Positions 37,222 to 46,300 of a DNA stretch of 64,000 nt are shown in pieces. Position numbers and translations under genes: made by a program. Each line of letters starts with the position of its first letter. Position 1 is the stretch's first letter. Under the pieces are notes generated by a model. That model had not been told where the DNA came from. It saw only the letters and a program-made list of their open reading frames with translations, and searched no databases. Source of the DNA: Bacteroides eggerthii (lineage in GTDB: Bacteria > Bacteroidota > Bacteroidia > Bacteroidales > Bacteroidaceae); NCBI RefSeq assembly GCF_025146565.1, contig NZ_CP102258.1, forward strand, positions 1,054,001 to 1,118,000, in the 5' to 3' direction.

Positions 37222-38439
37222 TTAATGATACAGTCGGGGACGTTTATTATTGAACCGGTAGCCTACGCCTAACATCAGATAGTTGGGCTCGTGGAAATCT
37301 TTAAGATTATACCCAATATGTAGGAAAGTGTCGTGAGATATATCTATTTTGAGCGCTAATATCTGATAGAAAGATTGGAGGTCTCCTCCTCCATGCAGGA
37401 TGTTGGCTCCGAAACCTATGCCAACGGTGAAGTAGGGCATTACCCATTCTCCGCGTGCTGAGACACCCAAAGAAAGTTGCTTACGTAATGGTGGGATGCC
37501 AAAAGCTTCCTCTTCATTTCCACCATTAAGAGGAGTAATGTAATCTTTGGCATAAATATTGGCACCGGCGTCATATACACCGTCTAATGATACTCCTGCG
37601 CGGAATTTATATCCAAAATTATACATGGGAGCAAGACAAAACCCTGCTACGGCGTATTTTCCCGGTGCAGGAACTTGCCCGCCTGGAACATCGACGGCTT
37701 TTCTTCGCCATGAACCAAACACAGTGAGGTCGTAGCTGACATGTTTGGGAAAGGCCGGGCTCGGAGTTTGTTGTGACGGTTGTAATACATCGTTTATATT
37801 CCGATTGAAATTATATATTATTCCGATTTTGAAATCTACTGTGTTCAGGCCGGTATTGGGATATCGGGTATTGCCGTTGGAAAAATGCACTGCGGTTGCC
37901 CCGATGTTAAGGTCGAATAGAGGAGAGAGTATCCAATCAAAATGAATTCCGGCACTAAGGTATGCATTAATTTTAGTCCCTATGACGGTATTGTTGGGGT
38001 TGTTGAGATAATTATAAGGTTTCCAGCCGAAGGAGGCTCCAAATCCCCATTCGTAGTTGAGCGATAGGCGGGGAGTGAGTTTGGCAATACGTGCTCCCTG
38101 AAATGCGTAGAGGGCAATAGGAGTCCCTATTTCTTTGTCGTTGCCGAAGTCGAAATATCCTAATCCTATGCCTTGGTACGAACTTCCGTATATTCGGTCT
38201 GCAGTACTGCCCGGCTGTAGCTGGAAGGAATATTTCAAATGAGCCGAGTAGGCAGAACTCAGCCTTTTATGCATATTGTTTTCTCCCCGCAAGAAAGAGC
38301 TGGTAGGGAATATATATCCTGGCCGGCCTTCAATGCCGAGCCGGTGGATATAATTATTTTGTGCATGTATATTGTCAGAGAGGAATAGTATAATTATCAA
38401 GAGAAGTATATCTTTTCCTGTCTGTATTTTGCTACTCAT
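37222..38439 (-). CDS. PagL-like acyloxyacyl hydrolase, outer-membrane beta-barrel
   Basis: 405 aa with an N-terminal hydrophobic signal ending NIHAQ. Repeated amphipathic strands with aromatic ends indicate an outer-membrane barrel. TAVHFSNGNTRYPNTGLN matches the lipid A deacylase (PagL) region in which His and Ser of H-x-S-N are catalytic. The protein is about twice the size of proteobacterial PagL and seems to hold a second barrel-like half. Function by family: lipid A or lipid remodelling in the outer membrane. A -7 box lies upstream at 38496-38503. Confidence 0.7.
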   Translation of the reverse strand: MSSKIQTGKDILLLIIILFLSDNIHAQNNYIHRLGIEGRPGYIFPTSSFLRGENNMHKRLSSAYSAHLKYSFQLQPGSTADRIYGSSYQGIGLGYFDFGNDKEIGTPIALYAFQGARIAKLTPRLSLNYEWGFGASFGWKPYNYLNNPNNTVIGTKINAYLSAGIHFDWILSPLFDLNIGATAVHFSNGNTRYPNTGLNTVDFKIGIIYNFNRNINDVLQPSQQTPSPAFPKHVSYDLTVFGSWRRKAVDVPGGQVPAPGKYAVAGFCLAPMYNFGYKFRAGVSLDGVYDAGANIYAKDYITPLNGGNEEEAFGIPPLRKQLSLGVSARGEWVMPYFTVGIGFGANILHGGGDLQSFYQILALKIDISHDTFLHIGYNLKDFHEPNYLMLGVGYRFNNKRPRLYH

Positions 38440-38495
38440 AATGTTGTGCTGTTCTTCATTGGTTATCTGACTTTTTGTAAAATCTGATTTTTATG

Positions 38496-38503
38496 CAAAT
38501 ATA
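38496..38503 (-). promoter_or_regulatory. -7 box of the PagL-like gene
   Basis: TATATTTG on the minus strand, 57 bases before the start codon. Confidence 0.5.
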
Positions 38504-38606
38504 ATCTTTTTGTTTACATAAGAACCAATATTGGTAAAGTTATAATTTATCATCTGTTTTATTTATGAAGTACAGTGAGAAAAAGGGATGCTTTATCTAC
38601 AAGGAC

Positions 38607-38641
38607 AAAAGGAGCTATGCCTATTTATAATGCATAGCCCC
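38607..38641 (-). terminator. Terminator of the proC/XRE/acyl-CoA ligase unit
   Basis: On the minus strand GGGGCTATGC pairs with GCATAGCTCC around an 11-nt AT-rich loop, followed by TTTT. Confidence 0.75.
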
Positions 38642-38682
38642 TTTTACCTGTTCCGGTTCTTTTGTGTTTTGTTCAGGAACGA

Positions 38683-40338
38683 TTATTTCTCGTCATTCTT
38701 CCGGATTTCCACACGACGGATTTTACCGCTGATAGTTTTAGGAAGTTCCTCTACAAATTCTATAACGCGCGGGTATTTGTAAGGAGCGGTTACTTTTTTA
38801 ACATGGTTCTGCAACTCCTTAACCAGCTCTTCACCGGCGCGGTTCTTGTACTCTTTGGATAATACGATGGTTGCTTTTACAACTTGACCTCGAATTTCAT
38901 CGGGAACTCCGGTAATGGCACATTCTATGACTGCCGGATGCGTCATCAGGGCGCTTTCCACTTCGAATGGGCCGATGCGGTAACCACTGCTTTTGATAAC
39001 GTCGTCGGCACGTCCTACAAACCAGAGATAGCCGTCCTCGTCTTTCCAGGCGACGTCACCGGTATAGTAGATGTTATCGTGCCAAGCCTCGTGGGTGCGG
39101 TTGGCATCACGATAATATTCTTTGAACAGGCCAAGCGGTTTGCCTTTGTCGGTACGAATTACAATCTGTCCTTGCTCACCGGCTTCTACGGAACGGCCGT
39201 CATAATCTATCAGGTCGACATCGTATTGGGGATTAGGCAATCCCATGCTGCCCGGTTTGGGTTTCATCCATGGCATGGTGGCTACGGTAAGAGTTGTCTC
39301 AGTCTGTCCGAAGCCTTCCATTAGTTTGATACCCGTCAACTTCTTGAATGTATCGAATACGGCAGGATTCAATGCTTCGCCGGCAATGGTACAGTATTGC
39401 AAAGAAGAAAGGTTATACTTCGTCAGGTCCTCGTGAATTAAGAACCGGAAGATAGTGGGTGGTGCACAAAGTGAGGTGACGTGATAGTCCTGTATCTTTT
39501 TCAGAATATCGGCGGGAGTAAACTTTTCATGGTCATATACAAAGATATTGGCTCCGGCTATCCATTGTCCGTATAGTTTTCCCCATACGGCTTTTCCCCA
39601 GCCTGTATCGGCAATGGTGAGGTGCAGGCTGTTTTCGTGCAGATTATGCCAAAAACTTCCTGTTACGATATGCCCCAGTGGATAGGTGAAGTCGTGGGCA
39701 ACCATTTTCGGTTCGCCGGTAGTGCCGCTGGTGAAATACATCAAAGAGATGTCGTCGTTCTTGTTGGGGTGTTCCGGCTTTGTGAAAGGAGCGGCATTGG
39801 CTATGCCTTTATGAAAGTCCTCAAATCCTTCGGGTATTTCCGGACCTACGCTGACCAGTTTCTTTACACTCGGAGAACTTGGCATGGCAGCGGTGATGTG
39901 GTCGGTAATGACACTTTCACCTGCACAGACAATCATTTTGATGTCTGCGGCATTGCAACGATATATAATATCCTTTTGAGTAAGCAGGTGTGTGGCGGGA
40001 ATAACGACCGCGCCCAATTTGTGCAGTGCGATGATGCTGAACCAGAATTCATAACGGCGTTTGAGAATCAGCATTACCATATCACCATGTCCAATGCCGA
40101 GGCTTTGGAAATAGGAGGCTGTCATATCTGTATAACGTTTCATGTCGGCAAATGAGAACTGGATATGTTCTCCTTTGTCATTGGTCCAGAGCAACGCAGG
40201 TTTGTCAGGCTGTTCTGCAGCCCAGGCATCTACTACGTCATAGCCAAAGTTGAAATTCTCCGGTACGTTAATCTTTAAATTCTTGATAAAGTCCTCTTGA
40301 GATGTAAAGGACGTTTGTGATAAAAATCTTTCTATCAT
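38683..40338 (-). CDS. AMP-forming acyl-CoA synthetase
   Basis: 551 aa from ATG at 40338 ([11 protein letters not shown]); the frame extends 18 codons further upstream through a low-complexity repeat, unlikely to be coding. ANL superfamily marks: the P-loop [23 protein letters not shown], the hinge region [19 protein letters not shown] and the catalytic Lys region [15 protein letters not shown]. It activates a carboxylic acid to its CoA thioester; resemblance is to acetyl/medium-chain acyl-CoA synthetases. Gene order with the XRE-cupin regulator suggests that protein controls it. Confidence 0.88.
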   Translation of the reverse strand: MIERFLSQTSFTSQEDFIKNLKINVPENFNFGYDVVDAWAAEQPDKPALLWTNDKGEHIQFSFADMKRYTDMTASYFQSLGIGHGDMVMLILKRRYEFWFSIIALHKLGAVVIPATHLLTQKDIIYRCNAADIKMIVCAGESVITDHITAAMPSSPSVKKLVSVGPEIPEGFEDFHKGIANAAPFTKPEHPNKNDDISLMYFTSGTTGEPKMVAHDFTYPLGHIVTGSFWHNLHENSLHLTIADTGWGKAVWGKLYGQWIAGANIFVYDHEKFTPADILKKIQDYHVTSLCAPPTIFRFLIHEDLTKYNLSSLQYCTIAGEALNPAVFDTFKKLTGIKLMEGFGQTETTLTVATMPWMKPKPGSMGLPNPQYDVDLIDYDGRSVEAGEQGQIVIRTDKGKPLGLFKEYYRDANRTHEAWHDNIYYTGDVAWKDEDGYLWFVGRADDVIKSSGYRIGPFEVESALMTHPAVIECAITGVPDEIRGQVVKATIVLSKEYKNRAGEELVKELQNHVKKVTAPYKYPRVIEFVEELPKTISGKIRRVEIRKNDEK

Positions 40339-40345
40339 AACTTTA

Positions 40346-40437
40346 GGAATTAAGAATTGGGAATTGAGAATTAAGAACCTGATGTACGGCATAAGCGTAC
40401 AGCTTATTCTTCATTCTTCGTTCTCCATTCTTCATTT
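40346..40437. repeat. Degenerate AT-rich intergenic repeat
   Basis: Units like GAATTAAGAATT and GGAATTGAGAATT are followed by CATTCTTCGTTCTCCATTCTTCATT, giving an imperfect palindromic stretch around a GTACGGCATAAGCGTAC hairpin. Such degenerate AAGAATTGAGAATT blocks are frequent between Bacteroides genes. Confidence 0.5.
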
Positions 40438-40443
40438 ATGTTG

Positions 40444-40998
40444 TTACATGATTACAGCAAGGAAGCGTACTTTCTTTCCATCCAACGCTTTCATGCCATG
40501 TGGCAGTTTGGAGTTGAAATACAAGCTGTCTCCCTCGTTCAGGATTAAATCTTTGCCGTCGATACTCAGCATCATGCGTCCTTCCAGAACCAGGTTGAAC
40601 TCTTGTCCGGAGTGACTGTTGTAGTGTATCGGTTCGTCGTTCGGTTTGGGTTCGACGGTGACGATGAACGGGTCGGCGTTGCGGTTCATGAAACCGGCGG
40701 CCAACGATTGGTACTTGTAGGCCTTGGTACGCTCAATGCTGGTTCCCTTCCCGGCACGAGTAAGGAAGTAACTGCTCATTTTCGGCTCTTCGCCAAACAT
40801 CAGTGCATCCAGGGCAACGCCGTAACGACGGGCTATTTTCTGCAGCATACTTACGGAGATGTCAAATTCTCCCGTTTCTGCAAGCCGATATTCTTCTTCC
40901 GAAATATCGCAATCGCGGGCGATGTCTTTGGCTGTCAATTCCAATACCTCACGCAATCCTTGCAGACGTTCGGCTATTTGTTTAATTTGTTCGTCCAT
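40444..40998 (-). CDS. XRE-family regulator with C-terminal cupin domain
   Basis: 184 aa. N-terminal helix-turn-helix (residues about 8-65, LRGLREVLELTAKDIARDC and SVSMLQKIARRYGVALDAL) followed by a cupin barrel (about 110-184) with HYNSHSGQEFNLVLEGRM, the first metal/ligand-binding cupin motif, and PHGMKALDG. This architecture is typical of small-molecule-sensing repressors. It sits between proC and the acyl-CoA synthetase, both same strand, and probably senses a metabolite linked to that enzyme (inference). Confidence 0.9.
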   Translation of the reverse strand: MDEQIKQIAERLQGLREVLELTAKDIARDCDISEEEYRLAETGEFDISVSMLQKIARRYGVALDALMFGEEPKMSSYFLTRAGKGTSIERTKAYKYQSLAAGFMNRNADPFIVTVEPKPNDEPIHYNSHSGQEFNLVLEGRMMLSIDGKDLILNEGDSLYFNSKLPHGMKALDGKKVRFLAVIM

Positions 40999-41025
40999 GT
41001 GGTTAGTATTAAGTGATTATTTTTA

Positions 41026-41799
41026 TTATTTACTTGCTTTTATGGCATTGATAATGGCTGAGGGGAATCCTTGCCGTTCCAGTTCATTAATGCCTTTAAT
41101 TGTAATTCCGCCAGGGGTACACACTTTATCAATCTCTATGCTGGGATGTGTATCATTGTTCAGTATCAGTTCGGCGGCTCCTTTCACAGACTGGGCCACC
41201 ATGCGCATCCCGTCTTTGGGATAAATACCCATCTCTATTCCGGCTTGCATAGCTGCTTGGATATATTTCAGCACATAGGCTATGCCGCAGGAAGTCATGG
41301 CGGTGGCCGCTGCGATTTTATCTTCGGGAATCAGCATGGCAAGCCCCATTTGATTGAAAATGTCGAGCAACAGTTGTTCTTGTTCCTTGCTGGCATTGCG
41401 GCTTGCAATGAGTGTCATACTCTCCATTTCGCTGATTGCGGTATTGGGGATAAGACGGAACATTGTCATCTCCTTGTCTGCCACATAGTGTGCCAACTCC
41501 TCAAAAGGTATGCCGGCTGCTACGGAAATAAGTATCTGTTTACTTTTCAGTTTAAGTTCGCTTACGACAGGTTTTATCAGCCATGGCTTGACGGCAAGTA
41601 TAATGAGTTCAGCACCCGTAACGGCTTCTTGATTATCGCGGGTAGTCTGTAAAGCGGGAAACTCTGCCTTCAGAACATCCAATTTATGTTGCGTGGGATT
41701 AGAAACAATGATGTCGTTGGCCGGAATGATGGTTCCTTTAGCCAAACCGCGGGCAATGGACCCGCCCATATTTCCTGCACCGATAATTGCTGTTTTCAT
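41026..41799 (-). CDS. proC: Pyrroline-5-carboxylate reductase
   Basis: 257 aa. ProC makes proline from pyrroline-5-carboxylate with NAD(P)H. Rossmann motif AIIGAGNMGGSIARGL at the N-terminus, AVKPWLIKP, and the C-terminal signature DKVCTPGGITIKGINELE. It has its own -7 box and lies after the terminator of the arginine operon, so although adjacent to argD it is probably a separate transcript. Confidence 0.95.
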   Translation of the reverse strand: MKTAIIGAGNMGGSIARGLAKGTIIPANDIIVSNPTQHKLDVLKAEFPALQTTRDNQEAVTGAELIILAVKPWLIKPVVSELKLKSKQILISVAAGIPFEELAHYVADKEMTMFRLIPNTAISEMESMTLIASRNASKEQEQLLLDIFNQMGLAMLIPEDKIAAATAMTSCGIAYVLKYIQAAMQAGIEMGIYPKDGMRMVAQSVKGAAELILNNDTHPSIEIDKVCTPGGITIKGINELERQGFPSAIINAIKASK

Positions 41800-41831
41800 A
41801 TCGTTTTGTAATTTAAAATGTTGTCTTTAGG

Positions 41832-41839
41832 CAAAGGTA
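41832..41839 (-). promoter_or_regulatory. -7 box of the proC unit
   Basis: TACCTTTG on the minus strand, 33 bases before the proC start and just downstream of the arginine-operon terminator. Confidence 0.55.
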
Positions 41840-41850
41840 AAGATTTTCTA

Positions 41851-41892
41851 TAAAAAACGACCGAAACAGGAAGGTATTCTTCTTTCGGTCGT
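41851..41892 (-). terminator. Terminator of the arginine operon
   Basis: On the minus strand ACGACCGAAA pairs perfectly with TTTCGGTCGT over a 16-nt loop and is followed by TTTTTAT. It closes the argR-argD run. Confidence 0.88.
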
Positions 41893-41922
41893 CTCTTTTG
41901 TCGGCTGATTATTCTTCAAATA

Positions 41923-43044
41923 TCAAAGTACTTTCTTAAAACGTTCCAGGAAGAGGTCTGCTTCGTCCATGCTGAGGCACAAGGGCGGCAAGAGGCGGAG
42001 TACGTTTGTTCCACTGACGCCGGTGAACACATGCTGCTCTTTCAGTAACTTCAAACGCAGTTCTTTGATGGGTTCTTCAAATTCGAGACCGATCATCAAG
42101 CCGCGTCCGCGTACTTCTTTGATTTGCGGGAATTTCTTCAGTTCTTCCAGTAAGTACGCGCCTACTTTGGCTGCATTGGCCACAAGTCCTTCCTGCTCGA
42201 TAACATCCAGTACGGCAAGTGCTGCGCTGCAAGCCAGATGATTTCCACCGAAAGTTGTTCCAAGCTGTCCATAGACAGGGGTGAACATCGGACTGATAAG
42301 TACGCCTGCCATCGGGAAGCCGTTGCCTATGCCTTTGGCTACGGTGATTATGTCGGCTTGGATGCCGTTGTGCTGATGGGCAAAGAATTTGCCGCTACGT
42401 CCGTAGCCACTCTGAATTTCGTCCAGAATCAGTATGGTATTGTGCTTTGTACAGGTTTCACGCAGGGCTTGCATAAATTCATCGGTTGGCAACTGTATGC
42501 CGCCCACTCCCTGAATGCCTTCGATAATCACTGCACACACATCGCCTTTTGCCAGTTCGGATTTCATGGACTCTATATCGTTCAGCGGAAGATAGGTGAC
42601 GTGTCCGCAGTCGTTGATGGGAGCGATGATTTTGGGATTGTTGGTAACCTCTACGGCCAATGAGGTACGCCCATGAAAAGCCTTTGAGAAAGATACCACG
42701 CGTGTCCGTCCGTTGTAGAACGAGGCGAGCTTCAGCGCATTCTCGTTGGCTTCGGCTCCGCTGTTGATAAGGAACAGGGAGTAATCGTCGTAGCCGCAGA
42801 CCTTTCCCAACCGTTCTGCCACTTGTTGTTGCAGCTTGTTGATGACTGAGTTGGAATAGAATCCAAGTGTGGCCACTTGCTTGCTGATCATCTCTACGTA
42901 ATGTGGATGTGCATGTCCGATAGAGATTACTGCATGTCCGCCGTAGAGGTCGAGGTATTCCGTACCTTTATCGTCCCATACGTGGCAGCCTTTTCCTTTG
43001 ACAATGTTAATGTCAAAAAGGGGGTATACGTCGAATAAATTCAT
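41923..43044 (-). CDS. argD: Acetylornithine (succinylornithine) aminotransferase
   Basis: 373 aa class III PLP aminotransferase. LILDEIQSGYGRSGKFFA carries the PLP-contacting Asp and VAKGIGNGFPMAG the Schiff-base Lys; GTTFGGNHLACSAA closes the site. It acts in ornithine synthesis. In Bacteroides the pathway is known to use N-succinyl rather than N-acetyl intermediates at the transcarbamylase step, so the substrate may be N-succinylornithine. Last complete gene of the arginine operon. Confidence 0.93.
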   Translation of the reverse strand: MNLFDVYPLFDINIVKGKGCHVWDDKGTEYLDLYGGHAVISIGHAHPHYVEMISKQVATLGFYSNSVINKLQQQVAERLGKVCGYDDYSLFLINSGAEANENALKLASFYNGRTRVVSFSKAFHGRTSLAVEVTNNPKIIAPINDCGHVTYLPLNDIESMKSELAKGDVCAVIIEGIQGVGGIQLPTDEFMQALRETCTKHNTILILDEIQSGYGRSGKFFAHQHNGIQADIITVAKGIGNGFPMAGVLISPMFTPVYGQLGTTFGGNHLACSAALAVLDVIEQEGLVANAAKVGAYLLEELKKFPQIKEVRGRGLMIGLEFEEPIKELRLKLLKEQHVFTGVSGTNVLRLLPPLCLSMDEADLFLERFKKVL

Positions 43045-43134
43045 TTTCTTCTTTGTTTAAAGATTGTATCAATCAAGTTATTACTGATAATATAACTAAG
43101 ACCATTTGGTATTTCAAGCAAAGCATTTACTCTC

Positions 43135-43314
43135 TTATCCATTCCATTGCAGATACTTACATAAATCTTCTAATGTAGAATTCTTTTCTTTAATTAAAGT
43201 ATCTTTCTTACTTCTACTCCATCCTTTCAGTTCCTTTTCTCTGGCAATAGCATCTTCTATTTGCTGAAATTCTTCGTAATAAAGCAGAATATGGCAGATA
43301 GCCTGAGTTATCAT
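43135..43314 (-). pseudogene. GIY-YIG endonuclease-like fragment (59 aa)
   Basis: ATG 43314-43312 overlaps the argC stop (TAATG), stop at 43137-43135. The product reads like the C-terminal half of small UvrC-type GIY-YIG proteins: YYEEFQQIEDAIAREKELKG then WSRSKKDTLIKEKN. The defining GIY and YIG strands and the catalytic Arg are missing, and the family is usually 80-100 aa. Probably a truncated remnant trapped in the arg operon, though translation coupled to argC is possible. Confidence 0.65.
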
Positions 43315-44282
43315 TAAAAAGCACTCGGCTTTAATCGTAAGCCTACGGTTTCTTCTAAGTTGAACATCAGGTTCATATTATGTACCGCTTGTCCGCTGGC
43401 TCCTTTCAGCAAGTTGTCTATGCAGGAGATGACAAGAAGTTTGTCGCCATGCTTTTCCAGATGGATAAGGCACTTGTTGGTGTTGACAACCTGCTTCAAA
43501 TCGATGTTCTTGTCGACGATATGCGTAAAGGAGTCTTTGGCATAGTATTCTTCGTACATGCGGACAATCTCTTCCAACGCAACTTTGGTTTTTATCACGA
43601 TAGTGGTAAAAATGCCACGAGGAAAATCGCCGCGATAGGGTATGAAATCAATGTCCGAATCAAAACTGTTTTGGAGCTGTTTGAGCGACTGCTTGATTTC
43701 GGGCACATGCTGGTGCTCGAAGGCTTTGTACACACTCATGTTGTTGTTGCGCCAGCTGAAGTGGCTCGTTGCTCCCGGCTTGATGCCTGCGCCGGTGCTG
43801 CCGGTGATGGCATTCACCATAATGTCGCCGTTCAGCATCAGATGCTTGGCAAGTGGAAGCAGTCCCAGCTGGATACAGGTGGCGAAGCATCCGGGGTTGG
43901 CAACATGTTTTGCCGTACAGGTGGCCCGGCGGTTGAGTTCGGGGAGCCCGTAAATAAAGTCATGGTCGTCGCTTTTGATGCGGTAGTCCATGGAGAGGTC
44001 GATTATCTTTAAATCTTCCGGTACGTTGTGGCTTTCCATGAATTTCTTGGTGTCGCCATGTGCCGTACAGAAAAAGAGCACATCAATCTCGTCCAACGGC
44101 AGTTCGTCGGTGAATACTAAATCTGTTTCGCCGTACAGTCCTTCGTGTACGTCGGTAATTTTGTTGCCGGCGTTGCTTGAGCTGTTGATGAATACGATTT
44201 CCGCTTCCGGGTGATTTAATAACAGGCGTATCAATTCGCCTGCTGTGTATCCGGCTCCGCCGATGATTCCTACTTTAATCAT
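43314..44282 (-). CDS. argC: N-acetyl-gamma-glutamyl-phosphate reductase
   Basis: 322 aa. Rossmann start VGIIGGAGYTAGELIRLL and active-site Cys in ANPGCFATCIQLGLLPL. It reduces the acyl-phosphate to the semialdehyde. The start overlaps the end of the PspC-domain gene by 8 bp and its stop overlaps the GIY-YIG fragment, so four reading frames are tightly packed here. As for ArgD, the physiological substrate may be the N-succinyl form in Bacteroides. Confidence 0.95.
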   Translation of the reverse strand: MIKVGIIGGAGYTAGELIRLLLNHPEAEIVFINSSSNAGNKITDVHEGLYGETDLVFTDELPLDEIDVLFFCTAHGDTKKFMESHNVPEDLKIIDLSMDYRIKSDDHDFIYGLPELNRRATCTAKHVANPGCFATCIQLGLLPLAKHLMLNGDIMVNAITGSTGAGIKPGATSHFSWRNNNMSVYKAFEHQHVPEIKQSLKQLQNSFDSDIDFIPYRGDFPRGIFTTIVIKTKVALEEIVRMYEEYYAKDSFTHIVDKNIDLKQVVNTNKCLIHLEKHGDKLLVISCIDNLLKGASGQAVHNMNLMFNLEETVGLRLKPSAF

Positions 44283-44493
44283 GTTGATAATATCTATTGG
44301 GTTCTTCTGGTATTATAATTAATAATATGATGTATATGAGTATGCCTGCAAATGCAGTAAAGACTGTTGCGAAAACATAAATGATGCGCACTAATGACAC
44401 GTCAAGCCCGAAAAAGTCTGCCAGTCCTGCGCATACGCCGGACAACATTCTTCCGTTTCGCGGGCGTGTCAATTTTTGTTTCCCGTTCATCAT
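44275..44493 (-). CDS. PspC-domain membrane protein
   Basis: 72 aa. PspC domain pattern LTRPRNGRMLSGVCAGLADF then LVRIIYVF and a transmembrane helix (TVFTAFAGILIYIILLIIIP), ending in a short polar tail. Small PspC proteins sit in the inner membrane and are linked to envelope stress in other bacteria. It begins at the base next to the argG stop and overlaps argC by 8 bp; its presence in an arginine operon is unexplained. Confidence 0.85.
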   Translation of the reverse strand: MMNGKQKLTRPRNGRMLSGVCAGLADFFGLDVSLVRIIYVFATVFTAFAGILIYIILLIIIPEEPNRYYQHD

Positions 44494-45702
44494 TTAGATT
44501 TTTTCGTCTTTATGGTTTGAATAATAGGCACGCAGTGCGGTAGAGGTCACCTTGATGAAGCCCTTGGCATCTTCCGCAGTCCATCCCTTCTGCATTTCGC
44601 CGTATTCGCCGAATTTGTTCTTCACAAGGTCGTCTTCGCTTTCCACGCCTACCGTAGAGAAACAAAGCGGGTGGAGTTCGAGAATTGCCGTACCGTTTAC
44701 GTTGCGTTGTGAAGATTCCAGCATGGCCTCGATGTCGCGCATTACCGGTTCCAGATACTGGCTTTCGTGCAGGAACATGCCGTACCAGTTGGCTACCTGG
44801 TCTTTCCAGTATTGCTGCCATTTGCTCAATGTGTATTTCTCAAGGAACTTGTGCGCACCGATAATCAGCATGGGAGCGGCGGCTTCAAAACCCACACGAC
44901 CTTTAATGCCGATAATCGTGTCGCCTACGTGCATATCGCGTCCGATGCCGTAGGCCGCACCGATTTCCTCTACTTTCTGAATAGCCTTGATGGGATCGTC
45001 GAATGTTTCGTCGTTGACGGCCTTAAGTTCACCTTTCTCAAAGGTGAGGCGCAACTGTTCGCTGCCCTCTTTGGTGCAATGTTTCAGGTAGGCGCTTTCC
45101 GGAAGTCCCTGTGCAGAATCCAGAATCTCGCCGCCGCAAATGGAGGTGCCCCACAAACCTACATTATAGGAATATTTGAGTTTGGCGAAGTCGGCTGCGA
45201 AACCATGTTTGTTCAGGTAGTCTATCTCTTCCTGACGGCTCAATGCCATGTCGCGTGTCAGGGTGATGATTTCCACGCCCGGGGCCATGACGAGGAAAGT
45301 CATGTCGAAACGTATCTGGTCGTTGCCTGCACCGGTTGAACCATGTGCAATGGCATCGGCTCCGATTTCGTTGGCATAGCGTGCAATGGCCAGTGCCTGG
45401 AAGATACGTTCGGAACTTACGGATATAGGATAAGTGCCGTTACGCAATACATTGCCGAATACCATGTATTTCAAACTCTTTTCGTAATACTCCTGTGTTA
45501 CGTCTAAAGTGATATATTTTACGGCGCCCAGCTTGTAGGCGTTTTCTTCGTTCGTTTTCAACTGTTCAGGGCTGAAACCGCCGGTATTGGCACAAGCCGC
45601 ATACACTTCGTATCCTTTCTCTTTTGCCAGGTACATAACTGTGAATGAGGTGTCCAGACCACCACTGAATGCGACTACTACTTTTTTCTTCTTTGCTTCC
45701 AT
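44494..45702 (-). CDS. argG: Argininosuccinate synthase
   Basis: 402 aa. The ATP pyrophosphatase P-loop is VVVAFSGGLDTSFTVMYLA. HGSTGAGNDQIRFDMTF and GIKGRVGFEAAAPML are typical of ArgG. It joins citrulline and aspartate. The product is cleaved by ArgH, whose gene lies at 3516-4856. Spaced 6 bp from the upstream GNAT gene and abutting pspC. Confidence 0.97.
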   Translation of the reverse strand: MEAKKKKVVVAFSGGLDTSFTVMYLAKEKGYEVYAACANTGGFSPEQLKTNEENAYKLGAVKYITLDVTQEYYEKSLKYMVFGNVLRNGTYPISVSSERIFQALAIARYANEIGADAIAHGSTGAGNDQIRFDMTFLVMAPGVEIITLTRDMALSRQEEIDYLNKHGFAADFAKLKYSYNVGLWGTSICGGEILDSAQGLPESAYLKHCTKEGSEQLRLTFEKGELKAVNDETFDDPIKAIQKVEEIGAAYGIGRDMHVGDTIIGIKGRVGFEAAAPMLIIGAHKFLEKYTLSKWQQYWKDQVANWYGMFLHESQYLEPVMRDIEAMLESSQRNVNGTAILELHPLCFSTVGVESEDDLVKNKFGEYGEMQKGWTAEDAKGFIKVTSTALRAYYSNHKDEKI

Positions 45703-45708
45703 ATTTAT

Positions 45709-46266
45709 TTATATTTTATCTTCTTCGTGTAATTTCGGGTCGTAGAGCATTGCTGTACAAATGCAGAACTTCCGGTTTTTGGCTACTAATATATCGTGGT
45801 TGATGCAGCCTTCACAACCTTTCCAGAAAGACTCGTCGTCTGTCAGTTCATTGAACGTAACAGGTACATAGCCTAATTCGGTATTCATTTTCATGACGGC
45901 TGCTCCACTGGTCAGACTGAAAATCTTGGCTTTAGGCCATCGCAGGCGTGCCAGGCGGAAAGATGCCGTCTTAATGCGTTTGGCCAGTCCCAAGCCACGA
46001 TATTCAGGGTGCACAATGAGTCCTGATGTTGCTACATACTGCTTGTTTCCCCAGCTTTCTATATAGGTGAAGCCGGCAAACTCTTCTCCGCATAAAGCTA
46101 TAATGGCTTTCCCTTCTTTCATTTTAGTAGCTACATATTCATGGGTACGCTCTGCTATACCGGTTCCACGTACTTTGGCTGCTTCTCGGATGGTATCCAA
46201 AATCTTGTCCACATAAACCTCATGTGAGGCATCAGCCACCATCACATCAATTTGTTTCGAATCCAT
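45709..46266 (-). CDS. GNAT acyltransferase of the arginine operon
   Basis: 185 aa. The acetyl-CoA site motif A is visible in SGLIVHPEYRGLGLAKRIKT, preceded by the beta strands GEEFAGFTYIESWG. The C-terminal part has a cysteine-rich stretch (GCEGCINHD and FCICTAML). It lies between argR and argG. No argA or argJ is in the window, so it may supply the first step as an N-acyl (acetyl or succinyl) glutamate synthase; this is inference from context only. Confidence 0.8.
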   Translation of the reverse strand: MDSKQIDVMVADASHEVYVDKILDTIREAAKVRGTGIAERTHEYVATKMKEGKAIIALCGEEFAGFTYIESWGNKQYVATSGLIVHPEYRGLGLAKRIKTASFRLARLRWPKAKIFSLTSGAAVMKMNTELGYVPVTFNELTDDESFWKGCEGCINHDILVAKNRKFCICTAMLYDPKLHEEDKI

Positions 46267-46300
46267 TTCTTTTATTTCGTTATATTATAGTTATACTGAC

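Noticed and set aside
38683..40392. Longer start (40392) for the acyl-CoA synthetase
   Set aside because: The extra 18 codons come from a low-complexity intergenic repeat; ATG at 40338 begins the conserved domain.
43380..44012. 210-codon rightward frame opposite argC, and similar frames opposite argG and the acyl-CoA ligase
   Set aside because: Antisense shadows without recognisable domains; the coding strand is certain.
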